A stretch of 64,000 nucleotides of DNA from Flavimaribacter sp039888615 (GTDB lineage Bacteria > Pseudomonadota > Alphaproteobacteria > Rhizobiales > Rhizobiaceae): NCBI GenBank assembly GCA_039888615.1, contig JBDQQS010000019.1, one strand, 5' to 3'. The notes under the pieces were generated by a model, which had not been told where the DNA came from, made no database searches, and saw nothing but the letters and a program-made list of their open reading frames with translations. Made by a program: the position numbers and the translations under genes. Shown here in pieces: positions 7,695-16,943 of this stretch. Numbering within the stretch: the stretch's first letter is position 1; every line of letters begins with the position of its first letter.

Positions 7695-9842
7695 TTACGC
7701 CGCCTTGTCTTCGGCCTCCAGGCTGTCGATCAGTTCTACCGCTGCTTCGGCGATCACCGTGCCGGGCGGGAAGATGGCGTCGGCGCCCGCGCGGCGCAGG
7801 GCGTCGAAATCCTGCGGCGGGATGACGCCGCCGACTGCAATCAGCGTTTTGACGCCGCCGCGGTCCAGCGCTTCGCGTAGTTCCGGAACCAGGGTCAGGT
7901 GGCCGGCGGCGAGAGAGGAGGCGCCGACGATGTCCGCGTCCTCGTCGACCGCCAGTCTGGCGACCTCTTCCGGCGTCTGGAACATGGCGCCGACGATGAC
8001 GTCGAAGCCGAGATCTGCGAATGCGGTGGCGATGACCTTCTGGCCGCGGTCATGGCCGTCCTGGCCCATCTTGGCGACGAGAATGCGCGGCTTGCGGCCG
8101 CGAATTTTGGTAAAGTGCTCGACCTTGGCGACGGCGCGGTTGAAGGCGGCGTCGGAATTGCCGATCTCGGTGCGGTAGACGCCGGAAATCGTGCGGATAT
8201 CGGCGGTGTGGCGGCCATAGGATTTTTCCAGGGCCAGCGAGATCTCGCCGACGGTCGCCTTGTGGCGGGCGGCTTCGATCGCGAAGGCGAGCAAGTTGCC
8301 TTCGCCGCTTTCGGCGGCCTTCGTCAGGCTGGCGAGCGCGGATTCCACGGCTCCGACGTCGCGCGTGCCTTTCAGCTCCTGCAGCTTGGAGAGCTGCCTT
8401 GCGCGCACCTGGGCGTTGTCGACCTTGAGCACGTCGACCTCGCCGTCTTCCTCCGGACGGAACCGGTTGACGCCGACGACGGTCTGCTGGCCGCTGTCAA
8501 TGCGCGCCTGGGTGCGGGCGGCGGCTTCCTCGATGCGCAGCTTCGGAATGCCTTCCTCGATGGCGCGGGCCATGCCGCCGAGCGCTTCTACTTCCTCGAT
8601 GTGGGACAGCGCGCGCGCCGCCAGATCATGGGTCAGGCGCTCGACATAGTGCGATCCGCCCCAGGGGTCGATGATGCGGGTGGTCCCGGATTCGTGCTGC
8701 AGGACAAGCTGGGTGTTGCGGGCGATGCGGGCGGAATGGTCCGTCGGCAGCGCCAGCGCCTCGTCGAAGGCGTTGGTGTGGAGCGACTGGGTGTGGCCCT
8801 GCGTCGCCGCCATCGCCTCGATCATGGTGCGCATGACGTTGTTCATCGGATCCTGCGCCGTCAGCGACCAGCCGGACGTCTGGCAATGGGTGCGCAGCGA
8901 CAGCGAGCGGACGTCCTTCGGATCGAAGTTCTTCTTCATGAGCGCCGCCCAGATCAACCGGCCGGCACGCATCTTGGCGACTTCCATGAAGAAGTTCATG
9001 CCGTTGGCCCAGAAGAAGGAAAGCCGCGGCGCGAAGGTGTCGATGTCGAGGCCGGCGGCGACGCCCGCGCGGGCGTATTCGATACCGTCGGCGATGGTGT
9101 AGGCGAGCTCCAGATCGGCCGTCGCGCCGGCTTCCTGGATATGATAGCCGGAAATCGAGATCGAATTGTATTTCGGCATATGCTTCGACGTGTAGGCGAA
9201 GATGTCCGAAATGATGCGCATCGAGGGGCGCGGCGGATAGATATAGGTATTGCGGACCATGAACTCCTTGAGGATGTCGTTCTGGATGGTCCCGGACAGC
9301 TTTTCCTGGGGAACGCCCTGTTCCTCGGCCGCCACGATATAGAGCGCAAGCACCGGCAAAACGGCGCCGTTCATGGTCATCGACACGCTCATCTCGTCGA
9401 GCGGAATGCCGTCGAACAGCTGGCGCATGTCGAGGATGGAGTCGATCGCCACGCCCGCCATGCCGACGTCGCCGGCGACGCGCGGATGATCGGAATCGTA
9501 GCCGCGATGGGTGGCGAGGTCGAAGGCGACGGAGAGGCCCTTCTGGCCGGCCGCAAGATTGCGGCGGTAGAAGGCGTTGGATTCCTCGGCTGTCGAAAAG
9601 CCTGCATATTGGCGGATCGTCCAGGGTTTCTGGACGTACATGGTCGGATAGGGGCCGCGGATATAGGGCGCGAGACCCGGCCAGGTGTCGAGGTGCCTGA
9701 GGCCTGAGAGGTCACTGGCTGTGTAATGCTGCTTGACGTCGATGCCTTCCGGCGTCTCCCACTTGGCGCCGTTGCCGGCGGGCGCGGGCTGGCCGGCTTC
9801 CGGCGCCCAGTCGATAGTGCTGAATTCGGGAAGCGTGCTCAT
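7695..9842 (-). CDS. mutB: Methylmalonyl-CoA mutase, large catalytic subunit
   Basis: This 715-residue adenosylcobalamin enzyme interconverts (R)-methylmalonyl-CoA and succinyl-CoA, the last step of propionyl-CoA assimilation. The N-terminal barrel contains RTHCQTSGWSLTAQDP and WGGSHYVERLT substrate-site stretches. The C-terminal B12 domain has the DGHDRG cobalamin-ligand motif in KMGQDGHDRGQKVIA. The open frame runs much further upstream, but the ATG at 9842 is chosen: family homology begins just after it and it overlaps the mutA stop by four bases. Length matches the usual large subunit. No cobalamin riboswitch was seen upstream of the pair. Confidence 0.95.
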   Translation of the reverse strand: MSTLPEFSTIDWAPEAGQPAPAGNGAKWETPEGIDVKQHYTASDLSGLRHLDTWPGLAPYIRGPYPTMYVQKPWTIRQYAGFSTAEESNAFYRRNLAAGQKGLSVAFDLATHRGYDSDHPRVAGDVGMAGVAIDSILDMRQLFDGIPLDEMSVSMTMNGAVLPVLALYIVAAEEQGVPQEKLSGTIQNDILKEFMVRNTYIYPPRPSMRIISDIFAYTSKHMPKYNSISISGYHIQEAGATADLELAYTIADGIEYARAGVAAGLDIDTFAPRLSFFWANGMNFFMEVAKMRAGRLIWAALMKKNFDPKDVRSLSLRTHCQTSGWSLTAQDPMNNVMRTMIEAMAATQGHTQSLHTNAFDEALALPTDHSARIARNTQLVLQHESGTTRIIDPWGGSHYVERLTHDLAARALSHIEEVEALGGMARAIEEGIPKLRIEEAAARTQARIDSGQQTVVGVNRFRPEEDGEVDVLKVDNAQVRARQLSKLQELKGTRDVGAVESALASLTKAAESGEGNLLAFAIEAARHKATVGEISLALEKSYGRHTADIRTISGVYRTEIGNSDAAFNRAVAKVEHFTKIRGRKPRILVAKMGQDGHDRGQKVIATAFADLGFDVIVGAMFQTPEEVARLAVDEDADIVGASSLAAGHLTLVPELREALDRGGVKTLIAVGGVIPPQDFDALRRAGADAIFPPGTVIAEAAVELIDSLEAEDKAA

Positions 9843-11206
9843 GCGGCTTCTCCTTCTGCGGCGAGGTAAAGCGGCGCGGGCGCAAGCGTCTTCGCATCCA
9901 TGGCCGGCAATGCGTGGGCGGGGGCCTTTTCGTATACGTCGAGCGGACGCTCCGTCGTCGGCGGATAGAGCGTCGTGCCGATGATCGGGCGCTCGCCTTT
10001 CTCGATCCGCTGGAACCGGGCGGCGCGCGCTGCATGCACGCGGCTCTGGAAGGCGCCGCTCGTCAGGCTCGCCAGCAGGCCGCCTTCGGCCTCGATCTCC
10101 TGAAACAGGCGCCAGGCGAGTGCGGCGAGTTCGGCGGTCAGATATTCGACGCCGCCGGCGCCCGCCATCGGGTCCAGCACGTGGTCGAGGCGGCTTTCCT
10201 CGATCAGCACTGTCTGGGTGTTGCGGGCAAGCCGTCGCGCGGCCGCGTCCGGCAGGCCGGCCGACCAGCTGTGCGGCAGGACGGTGACCGCGTCGGCGCC
10301 GCCGATGCCGGCTGCGAAGGCCGCGATCGTGTTGCGAAGGATGCCCGTTTCGGCGTCCTGGCGGGTGAGCATGCGCAACGAGGTTTCCGCATGGATCGGC
10401 ATGGAGACCGGCGCGACGGCGCAGGCCTTCTGCATGGCGGCGGCGAGCTGGCGCAGCGCCCGCAGCTTGGCGGTCGACAGGAACTGGTCCTGATCTACCG
10501 ATGCGTAGAGCGCGGTCATGGCGAAGACGTCTTTCGGGGCGACGTCGGCCTTTTCGAGCAGGCGGAGATTTTCGGCCATGCTCGCGAGAATGAAGGCGAG
10601 TTCCTGGCCTTCCGCGCCGCCGGCGTTGTGCACGACGCGGCCGTCCGCTTTCAGCGCAACGCCGCCGAGGCTGCGGGCCGCGGGAGCGAGAGCCGAAGGA
10701 TCGGCCTGATCGACGCCGAAACGCGCGGCGACGCTCCAAGGATCCAGCCCTCCGCAAAGCGTGGCGCCTTCGATATTGGAAAACGTCGCTGCGGCGTCGA
10801 AATCGGCGCCGGGATCGAGCCAGATCGCGCGGGGCTTGTGATAGGAAAGTCGATCGGCAATATCGGCGGATGCGCCGAAGCCATGCGCCGAGGGGGCGCC
10901 TTCCAGGCAGACTGTCAGGCTGTCGGCGCCGTTTTGCAGATCTTCGGCGAGCTGGCCGGCGGCGCGCGCGGCGTCCGGATCGTCGACGCGCTGGCAGACC
11001 GACCAGGGATTGTCGGCGTCGATCCGATGCAGGAACGCCGGCGAGGCGGATTGCGTGTAGATCGGGCCATAGGCGACGCCGTCATCGCTGCGGGAGACGA
11101 GCGTGGCCTCGAAGTCCGCGCCTTTCAGGGCCTTTTCGGCAAGCTTGCGCCAGGTTGCCTCATCGGCTGGCGCAAACGCGGTGTTTTCTATTTCCCGATA
11201 GTCCAT
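9839..11206 (-). CDS. mutA: Methylmalonyl-CoA mutase, small subunit
   Basis: The 455-residue barrel-only partner of MutB. It aligns in character with the N-terminal domain of the mutase (ENTAFAPADEATWRKLAEKA opening, then LPHSWSAGLPDAAARRLARN and LDHVLDPMAGAGGVEYLT) but has no DxHxxG motif and no C-terminal B12 domain, so it should be the non-catalytic half of the heterodimer. It is the first gene of the pair and its stop overlaps the mutB start. It is somewhat short compared with actinobacterial MutA because the second domain is absent. Confidence 0.9.
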   Translation of the reverse strand: MDYREIENTAFAPADEATWRKLAEKALKGADFEATLVSRSDDGVAYGPIYTQSASPAFLHRIDADNPWSVCQRVDDPDAARAAGQLAEDLQNGADSLTVCLEGAPSAHGFGASADIADRLSYHKPRAIWLDPGADFDAAATFSNIEGATLCGGLDPWSVAARFGVDQADPSALAPAARSLGGVALKADGRVVHNAGGAEGQELAFILASMAENLRLLEKADVAPKDVFAMTALYASVDQDQFLSTAKLRALRQLAAAMQKACAVAPVSMPIHAETSLRMLTRQDAETGILRNTIAAFAAGIGGADAVTVLPHSWSAGLPDAAARRLARNTQTVLIEESRLDHVLDPMAGAGGVEYLTAELAALAWRLFQEIEAEGGLLASLTSGAFQSRVHAARAARFQRIEKGERPIIGTTLYPPTTERPLDVYEKAPAHALPAMDAKTLAPAPLYLAAEGEAA

Positions 11207-11311
11207 ACATCCTCACCGACTGCCGACGCGCCAGAATGGGCGCGTCTCGACTCTCCCTCGGGCCGATCATAAAAACGCGGAACGCCTGATGCAACGTTTG
11301 CCTGCGACTGA

Positions 11312-12610
11312 TCACCTGTCCGGCAAGTGCCAGTCCTGCGGTGGCCTGCGTCTGGCGAGCCTGAGCGCCAGGCCGATGGACACGCCGACGCCGATGGCGA
11401 CGGTCAGGTCGACCACGACGGTCAATACCAGAGTAAGGATCAGAAGAACACGATCCGACAGTCGCAGTTTCGCGTAAGTCGGCCAGTTGTGCGGTTCGCT
11501 CATGTTCCAGGCTGTGAGCATCAGCAGAGCGGCGAGCGCCGGCAGCGCCAGATATCCGGCAAGCGGCGCCGCAAACAGCATAAACAGCAGGATGATGACA
11601 GCGTGCGAAAGGCCGGCCACCGGTGTCTTGCCGCCCGCCTTCACATTGGTGGCGGTGCGGGCGATGGCGCCCGTCGCCGGCATTCCCCCGAAAAGCGACG
11701 AGGCGAGATTGGCGATGCCCTGGCCCACGATTTCTGCATTTGGCCTGTGCTTTCCATCAATCATGCGGTCGGCGACCATGGCTGAAAGAAGCGACTCGAC
11801 ACCCGCGAGAAAGGCGATGACGACGGCTGATGGAAATAGTTCGATGAGCCTTTCGGGCGACAGGTCGGGCAGGCGCGGCATCGGAAATTCGCTTGGCAAT
11901 GCGCCGAAGCGCGATGCGATCGTATCGACGGGCAGCGACAGGGCGGCCGCCAGCCCCGAACCGACGGCGACGGCCAGCAGGATGCCCGGAAACCGCGGAT
12001 AGCGTTTCCTGAGGATGACGATCAGCGCCATGGTGAGAACGGCGATCAGGATCGCCGACAGCGTGACTGTGGCGCGCGCTTCCCACAGAACGGGAAGTTT
12101 CTCCAGGAAGTCAGCCGGAACGTTTTCCACCGAAAGGCCCAAGAAATCCTGGAGCTGGCTGGTCGCTATGATGAGAGCGATGCCGATGGTGAAACCGTTG
12201 ACCACCGCATCGGGGACGAAGGCGATAAGGTTGCCGATCCTCAGATAACCCGCGATCACCAGCAGCGCGCCGGCCATGGCGGTGGCGATCACCAGCCCGT
12301 CATAGCCATGCTCGGCGATCACGCCAAAAACGACGACGATGAAGGCGCCCGTCGGTCCGCCGATCTGAACGCGGCTGCCGCCGAGAGCCGAGATGAAGAA
12401 GCCGCCGACGACGGCCGTTACCAGACCCTTCACGGGATCGGCGCCGGAGGCGATCGCGATCGCGAGGCTGAGAGGCAGCGCCACCATGGCGACGGTGGCG
12501 CCGGCGAGCAGATCGCTCCAAAAGAGCGGCCAACTGTACTCTCTGATCGTGGTCAGGATTTTAGGCTGTAATATGGGACGGCGCGATTGCGATTCTGCGG
12601 ATTGGGACAT
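11312..12610 (-). CDS. SulP-family anion permease without STAS domain
   Basis: This inner-membrane SulP/SLC26-type transporter is 432 residues from the ATG at 12610; a GTG 20 codons upstream is the alternative start. It has the family core near the N-terminus (DLLAGATVAMVALPLSLAIA), the GLVTAVVGGFFISALGGS segment and the GGMPATGAIARTATNVKAGG motif near residue 310. The chain ends soon after the last membrane helix (ARRRPPQDWHLPDR), so the usual cytoplasmic STAS domain is missing. Family members carry sulfate, bicarbonate or dicarboxylates; this sequence alone does not say which. Single gene. Confidence 0.85.
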   Translation of the reverse strand: MSQSAESQSRRPILQPKILTTIREYSWPLFWSDLLAGATVAMVALPLSLAIAIASGADPVKGLVTAVVGGFFISALGGSRVQIGGPTGAFIVVVFGVIAEHGYDGLVIATAMAGALLVIAGYLRIGNLIAFVPDAVVNGFTIGIALIIATSQLQDFLGLSVENVPADFLEKLPVLWEARATVTLSAILIAVLTMALIVILRKRYPRFPGILLAVAVGSGLAAALSLPVDTIASRFGALPSEFPMPRLPDLSPERLIELFPSAVVIAFLAGVESLLSAMVADRMIDGKHRPNAEIVGQGIANLASSLFGGMPATGAIARTATNVKAGGKTPVAGLSHAVIILLFMLFAAPLAGYLALPALAALLMLTAWNMSEPHNWPTYAKLRLSDRVLLILTLVLTVVVDLTVAIGVGVSIGLALRLARRRPPQDWHLPDR

Positions 12611-12856
12611 GGGCTCGATTGGACGACGTGACGCCGGTAGGCGCGAAAAGGATTTTATGCGGGGCTGCACTGTACTATGAAAGGCGCGCTTTTCGAAACG
12701 ATCTAAATTGCCGCATGGGTGACAGGCGAATATTGACGCAGACGGTTGGTCGTTGGTTTGGATGGAGACATGCGCGGAACGCAGCCGTTTGTAATAGCCT
12801 GACGTTTATCATAGGCTGCGTCCGGAGCAAGTTTAACGGCAAAGGTGTGGTGAAGA

Positions 12857-13228
12857 ATGAATCTCGGATCATTTTCGGTAAGCCTTGCGGTGAAAGACCT
12901 TGCCAAATCCAAAGCATTCTATGGGAACCTTGGCTTTGAAGTCGCTGGTGGCGTCGAGCAGGAAAACTGGCTGATTTTGAGGAATGGACCACATGTCATC
13001 GGTTTGTTTCAAGGCATGTTCGAGCGCAATATTCTCACGTTCAATCCGGGATGGGACCAGGACGGCGCCGAAATCGACCCATTTGACGATGTGCGTGACA
13101 TTCAGCGTGAACTGAAGCGGCAGGGCGTCGCGTTGTCGAGCGAGGCGGACGAAGATTCCACAGGGCCAGCAAGTCTGATGCTCACGGATCCCGACGGAAA
13201 CCAGATCCTGATCGACCAGCATCGGTAA
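12857..13228 (+). CDS. VOC-superfamily (glyoxalase-like) protein
   Basis: This 123-residue single vicinal-oxygen-chelate domain opens SVSLAVKDLAKSKAFYGNLGF, with the usual N-terminal beta-alpha module, and closes LMLTDPDGNQILIDQH, the usual C-terminal module. Proteins like this include glyoxalase I, fosfomycin-resistance and bleomycin-binding proteins and many uncharacterised enzymes. There is no neighbouring pathway, so no substrate can be assigned. It stands alone between the SulP gene and a small membrane protein on the other strand. Confidence 0.85.
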   Translation: MNLGSFSVSLAVKDLAKSKAFYGNLGFEVAGGVEQENWLILRNGPHVIGLFQGMFERNILTFNPGWDQDGAEIDPFDDVRDIQRELKRQGVALSSEADEDSTGPASLMLTDPDGNQILIDQHR

Positions 13229-13278
13229 ATGCGACGCTCCACGCGTCAGATCGAATTTTCAGGCTAGCGCGAACCTTT

Positions 13279-13590
13279 TCATGTCTGAAAAGTCCCGGCC
13301 TTCCGACCTGACAGAAGCCAGTAGACAGCTCCGCCAACGCATCCGCTGAAAGCGGACAGGAGCCCCCCGCGTCCGAAGAAATCCGCATCGAATCCCGAGA
13401 CGACGCCGACGCAAGTCATGCCGATGAGGGAGCCGATGGCCAGGTGTTCGGCAATGCCGTTCCAGCGCCTGCGCTCGGCAACAAATATGACTATAAATGA
13501 AGGTATCGCAGCATAAAAAGCAGCAATTGCTCCGATCATTATGCTGACCGACAATACCGTATAAATTCGCTCGAAAATTGGCAGATTCAT
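13279..13590 (-). CDS. Small predicted membrane protein, unknown
   Basis: A protein of 103 residues from the ATG at 13590 (a TTG nine codons upstream would give 112). I see three hydrophobic segments: an N-terminal one around SVSIMIGAIAAFYAAIPSFI, a middle one IGSLIGMTCVGVVSG and a last one FSGCVGGAVYWLLSGRK. Charged residues between segments 1 and 2 (ERRRW) suggest a cytoplasmic loop. No family recognised and no clear ribosome site, so coding status is likely but not certain. The flanking sequence is more AT-rich than the window average. Confidence 0.5.
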   Translation of the reverse strand: MNLPIFERIYTVLSVSIMIGAIAAFYAAIPSFIVIFVAERRRWNGIAEHLAIGSLIGMTCVGVVSGFDADFFGRGGLLSAFSGCVGGAVYWLLSGRKAGTFQT

Positions 13591-13617
13591 ATGGATTTTG
13601 AATGAATTTGCAGACAA

Positions 13618-14080
13618 TGAAAAAATAGTCCGCCTGCAATGATAGAAGAAAAAAGATATGCGACAATTATTCTCGTCAGGGTTTTCATGTGTTTATACCT
13701 GATTGTAATATTTAAGAAATTTTGCTTCGAAGCCGGATCGTAACCGTGGATTTTTTAATCATCATTGAAATTGCAATCTTTCAATCTGCAGGAATTTTCG
13801 ATCCCTGCTCGAATATGCATGCATGATTGTCCCACTATCATGGATTCCAGAAGCAGCTCATGTCACAAAACGTCCGATGTGCCCGCTTTGGGCTTGCTGC
13901 GTCATTCGACGCGCCGGAATAGATGGCGGATTGGATCAAAAATGCTGCATGGACGGAACGGCTATCTCTGAAGCCGAACTTTGCCAGACGTGACAATGGG
14001 TTGTTTCACGAAGGCGGAGGCTGATTCGGCGAAAAAAGGACCTATATATTGCAGGAAGATCAACCGGGAGAGAGCACAGC
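13618..14080. other. AT-rich intergenic region; no gene seen
   Basis: About 460 bases with lower GC than the surroundings, notably 13680-13800. Short frames occur but lack codon bias and recognisable domains. The right end should hold the promoter of the zinc peptidase gene, with a GGGAGAG ribosome site just before 14081. Confidence 0.4.
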
Positions 14081-14758
14081 ATGATTCTGATCGGCGTCGC
14101 CGCAATCCTGTTGCTGATTTTCGGGCCGGTTTTGTGGGTTCACGTCGTGATGGCCCGGCACCGTGGCGATCGCGACGATTTCCCGGGAACCGGCGGGGAG
14201 CTTGCCCGGCATCTGCTCGATTTTCACGATCTCAAGGAGGTCCCGGTCGAATACACGGACGCCGGGGATCACTACGATCCGGCTGCGAAAACGGTTCGGC
14301 TGACGCAGCAGAATTTCGACGGGCGCTCCATCACGGCGGTGGCTGTCGCGGCGCACGAGGTTGGCCACGCCATTCAGGATCGCGACGGATATGGTCCGCT
14401 GAAATGGCGCGAATCCACCGTCAGGACTGCAGCGTTCACGGATCAGCTCGGTTCGCTGGGCATGGTGGCGCTTTCCGTGCTGGGCAGCGCTGTCGCCACG
14501 CCCCGGCTCCTGTTGTTTGGCGCGGCCGCGGTTGTCCTGATGGGGCTGGTCAGGGTGTTGGCGCACCTGGTGACGCTGCCTGTCGAACTCGACGCCAGCT
14601 TCAAACGCGCCCTGCCGATCCTCGAACAGGGCGGCTATCTGGGCAAGCATGACATACCGGCGGCGCGGTCGGTGCTGAAAGCGGCGGCCTTTACTTACGT
14701 CGCCGCATCCTTGATGCAGATCCTCAATCTGTTCCGGATACTGAGGTTCTTGCGGTAG
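14081..14758 (+). CDS. Neutral zinc metallopeptidase, YugP-like
   Basis: A 225-residue membrane-anchored peptidase with an N-terminal hydrophobic segment (ILLLIFGPVLWVHVVM), the zinc motif HEVGHAIQD with HEVGH at residues 92-96, and two further hydrophobic stretches around 120-150. The order matches the Zn_peptidase_2 (YugP) family. The C-terminus has another hydrophobic stretch around ASLMQILNLFRIL. The physiological target is unknown. A good ribosome site (GGGAGAG) precedes the ATG. Transcribed alone. Confidence 0.85.
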   Translation: MILIGVAAILLLIFGPVLWVHVVMARHRGDRDDFPGTGGELARHLLDFHDLKEVPVEYTDAGDHYDPAAKTVRLTQQNFDGRSITAVAVAAHEVGHAIQDRDGYGPLKWRESTVRTAAFTDQLGSLGMVALSVLGSAVATPRLLLFGAAAVVLMGLVRVLAHLVTLPVELDASFKRALPILEQGGYLGKHDIPAARSVLKAAAFTYVAASLMQILNLFRILRFLR

Positions 14759-14869
14759 CCGTTCCGAGGTTGATTTCCTGAATGAACGCCTTCGAGCGGA
14801 AAAAAATAAGTTGCCGAGGCGCCAGTCGCCACATGCGCTGGTGGGGCAGACGCGGATTTGACACCCCGG

Positions 14870-15178
14870 TTAGTTGCGCCTGAGCCGTCTTGCGTTCCTT
14901 TTTGCCTCGGCGCCGATTGGCCCGACCAGCGCCTCCGCGACATACACAGGGCCTTTTCGGGCTGCAGCGGCTGTCGCCACCCGCTCCGCCGCCTTTGCGA
15001 ACGCCGAGGGTTTTTCAAAGAACATTCTGGTAAATTCCACCGGCGTCAGTGAGCCGTTCGCCAGTTTGATGCTTCTTCGCCAGACGACTTCCTGAGAAGC
15101 GAGCGCCAAGCTCATATAAGCAGTGGTCAGGCGGCTCCATGCGTCAGTCAATTTCAGGGCTGCGTCATTGCCGTACAT
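14870..15178 (-). CDS. Small alanine-rich protein, phasin-like in composition
   Basis: A 102-residue helical, basic protein beginning MYGNDAALKLTDAWSRLTTA and ending with an arginine cluster. Composition (A, R, V rich, few cysteines) and the WRRS...TP.EF pattern recall short phasin or granule-associated proteins of rhizobia, but I cannot assign a family. A weak AGG lies upstream of the ATG. Its start overlaps the end of a possible small upstream gene, which would suit an operon. Confidence 0.5.
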   Translation of the reverse strand: MYGNDAALKLTDAWSRLTTAYMSLALASQEVVWRRSIKLANGSLTPVEFTRMFFEKPSAFAKAAERVATAAAARKGPVYVAEALVGPIGAEAKRNARRLRRN

Positions 15179-15474
15179 TCATTCGAACCTGTGTTTGTAA
15201 TCGTGGACAAAGCCGGGCGATAGCAGAATTCAAGCCGCGATCTCGGGCCTTGGTGAACTCCGGAGATGCGCGCCGGTTCCGCAATGAGAGTGTGAAAGAC
15301 CGTATCGGCATGAGAAATCGGACGAAGCACCAGCTCCGCCCCACAATTCCTGCAGACACGGTGGATTTTCAAAGAAAACGGTTCTTCCAGTCTTTCGATC
15401 GCGCCGTCGTCAATCGAACCCGACACTGGCGCGCCGGAATTGAAAGGTACCGTCACTGGCGCTGTAGAGGACAT
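15154..15474 (-). CDS. Possible small zinc-ribbon-like protein
   Basis: An open frame of 106 residues from the ATG at 15474 (an in-frame TTG lies two codons upstream). The middle contains RVCRNCGAELVLRP, a CxxC knuckle that resembles half of a zinc ribbon, with another cysteine pattern near the C-terminus. A GGGAG lies 10-15 bases before the ATG. It overlaps the start of the next minus-strand gene by 25 bases. No homology recognised, and it could be a chance frame. Confidence 0.3.
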   Translation of the reverse strand: MSSTAPVTVPFNSGAPVSGSIDDGAIERLEEPFSLKIHRVCRNCGAELVLRPISHADTVFHTLIAEPARISGVHQGPRSRLEFCYRPALSTITNTGSNECTAMTQP

Positions 15475-15675
15475 GGGCAAGGGCTCCCGTCTGGTTGAAC
15501 CATGCCTTGCTTGGGAACTGCATTCCTGGAACCAGGGATAGTCGCTATTCAGACGGAGCAGAAGCAGGTCACAAGAATTCGAATGTCCGCCTCAGATAAC
15601 AACATTGCTGGCGGGTGTCGTGCTGCCGTTACGCGAAAGAAATAGAAACGGACGCCGCAGCAGGGAGTACGCACC

Positions 15676-16842
15676 GTGAGTTTTGGAATTGCGCTTGGCC
15701 AATCGAAGTCGCTTCTGTGCGCCGTGCCGATGTTCGGGCTGGCGACTGGCGCTCTGTTTCCGATCATCGCGCTTCGCCTGCAGGACATGGGAAGCGAAGC
15801 CGCCTTTGTTGGCCTGATCACAACCCTTTACTATAGCGGGTCACTCATTGCGGCGCTGACCTTCGGCAAAGTGCTCAGCAGGGTCGGTTTTCGCGCGGGC
15901 TTTGCGGCAAGCGCTTTTCTTGCGGCGGTCGCCACCTATGCGCTGACTTTAACCGATAACCAGTTTTTCTGGTTGGTGCTCCGATTTGTCGGGGGCTTCT
16001 CTCTCGGCGCGTATTACGTGGTTGTCGATGGCTGGTTTCAGGCGCTCGCCGACCGGCGTTCACGTGGAAAGCTGTTCGCCGTCTATGAGACGGTCAGGTT
16101 GGCGGCGACGGCTCTTGGCCCGTTCCTCCTGGTTTTGGCTTCGACCAATGCAAGCCTTGTCATCATTGCGCTGGCCTATGTCGCATCAGTGGCGCCTGCC
16201 CTGTTGACCACAGAACCGGCGGGCGGCCGGCGGACAATCTATCGATTCAGCGGTCTTTTCGAGATCACCCGGTGTTTTCCGGCGGCAATCCTGGTTGCGG
16301 CGTGCGGCGGGATTGCAAACGCCAGCTTCTACGGGTTGAGTGCGATCTACGCGACCGGGATCGGGTTGCCTCTGGACGCTGTCGCATTTTTCGTCAGTTT
16401 CGTCCTCATCGCGCCTGCGGTCAGCGAAATTCCACTCGGCGCGCTTGCTGATCGCTTCACGCGGATGCCGGTGGCCTTGTGTTGCGCCCTTGCCGCGTTG
16501 GCTGCCTGCTCTGCATTGATAGCGGTGGATGCGCCTCCAATGTGGCTTGTGTGCGTCGGCGGCGCGACTGTTGGAGGGGCGATGGTTCCAATGTATGCGT
16601 TCGGCCTAAGCCGCATCGTGGACGTGTCCGATGAAGCCCGGACAATTCAGGCGACAAGCGCCGGGCTTATCGCATACAATTTCGGCGCGTTCGCCGGTCC
16701 TGTGCTTGCCGGCATTTCGATTGTGCATTTCGGGCCAATCGGTCTGTATGTCTTTCTTTCAGTAGTCGCAAGCATCGCGGGCCTGTCCGCTCTGTCCGAC
16801 ATCAAGCTGTCTCGCTGTTGTCCGGAACAGGCTGTGACATAG
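15676..16842 (+). CDS. MFS transporter, YcaD/drug-export-like
   Basis: A 388-residue major facilitator with about twelve membrane segments. The stretches GLITTLYYSGSLIAAL, GKVLSRVGFRAGFAASAF and GFSLGAYYVVVDGWFQALADRRSRGK resemble the YcaD-type MFS subfamily. The start is GTG at 15676 with AGGGAG nine bases upstream. It probably exports small molecules; no neighbour suggests which. It stands alone ahead of the HerA-like ATPase gene. Confidence 0.82.
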   Translation: MSFGIALGQSKSLLCAVPMFGLATGALFPIIALRLQDMGSEAAFVGLITTLYYSGSLIAALTFGKVLSRVGFRAGFAASAFLAAVATYALTLTDNQFFWLVLRFVGGFSLGAYYVVVDGWFQALADRRSRGKLFAVYETVRLAATALGPFLLVLASTNASLVIIALAYVASVAPALLTTEPAGGRRTIYRFSGLFEITRCFPAAILVAACGGIANASFYGLSAIYATGIGLPLDAVAFFVSFVLIAPAVSEIPLGALADRFTRMPVALCCALAALAACSALIAVDAPPMWLVCVGGATVGGAMVPMYAFGLSRIVDVSDEARTIQATSAGLIAYNFGAFAGPVLAGISIVHFGPIGLYVFLSVVASIAGLSALSDIKLSRCCPEQAVT

Positions 16843-16943
16843 AAGCCATACAGTCGCCGTCCATGCGTCCACTCCGCGATTGTTCCGCGCCGCCAGTATC
16901 CCTATAAGAAAACGGACGAACAATACGGGGGTGCGAGCGCGCA

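Noticed and set aside
7695..10757. A single 1,020-codon mutase frame
   Set aside because: The upstream 305 codons are out-of-frame reading of mutA and are low-complexity. The ATG at 9842 overlaps the mutA stop and begins the family homology.
11207..11311. Cobalamin riboswitch near mutAB
   Set aside because: No B12-box-like sequence or extended leader was seen on either side of the pair.
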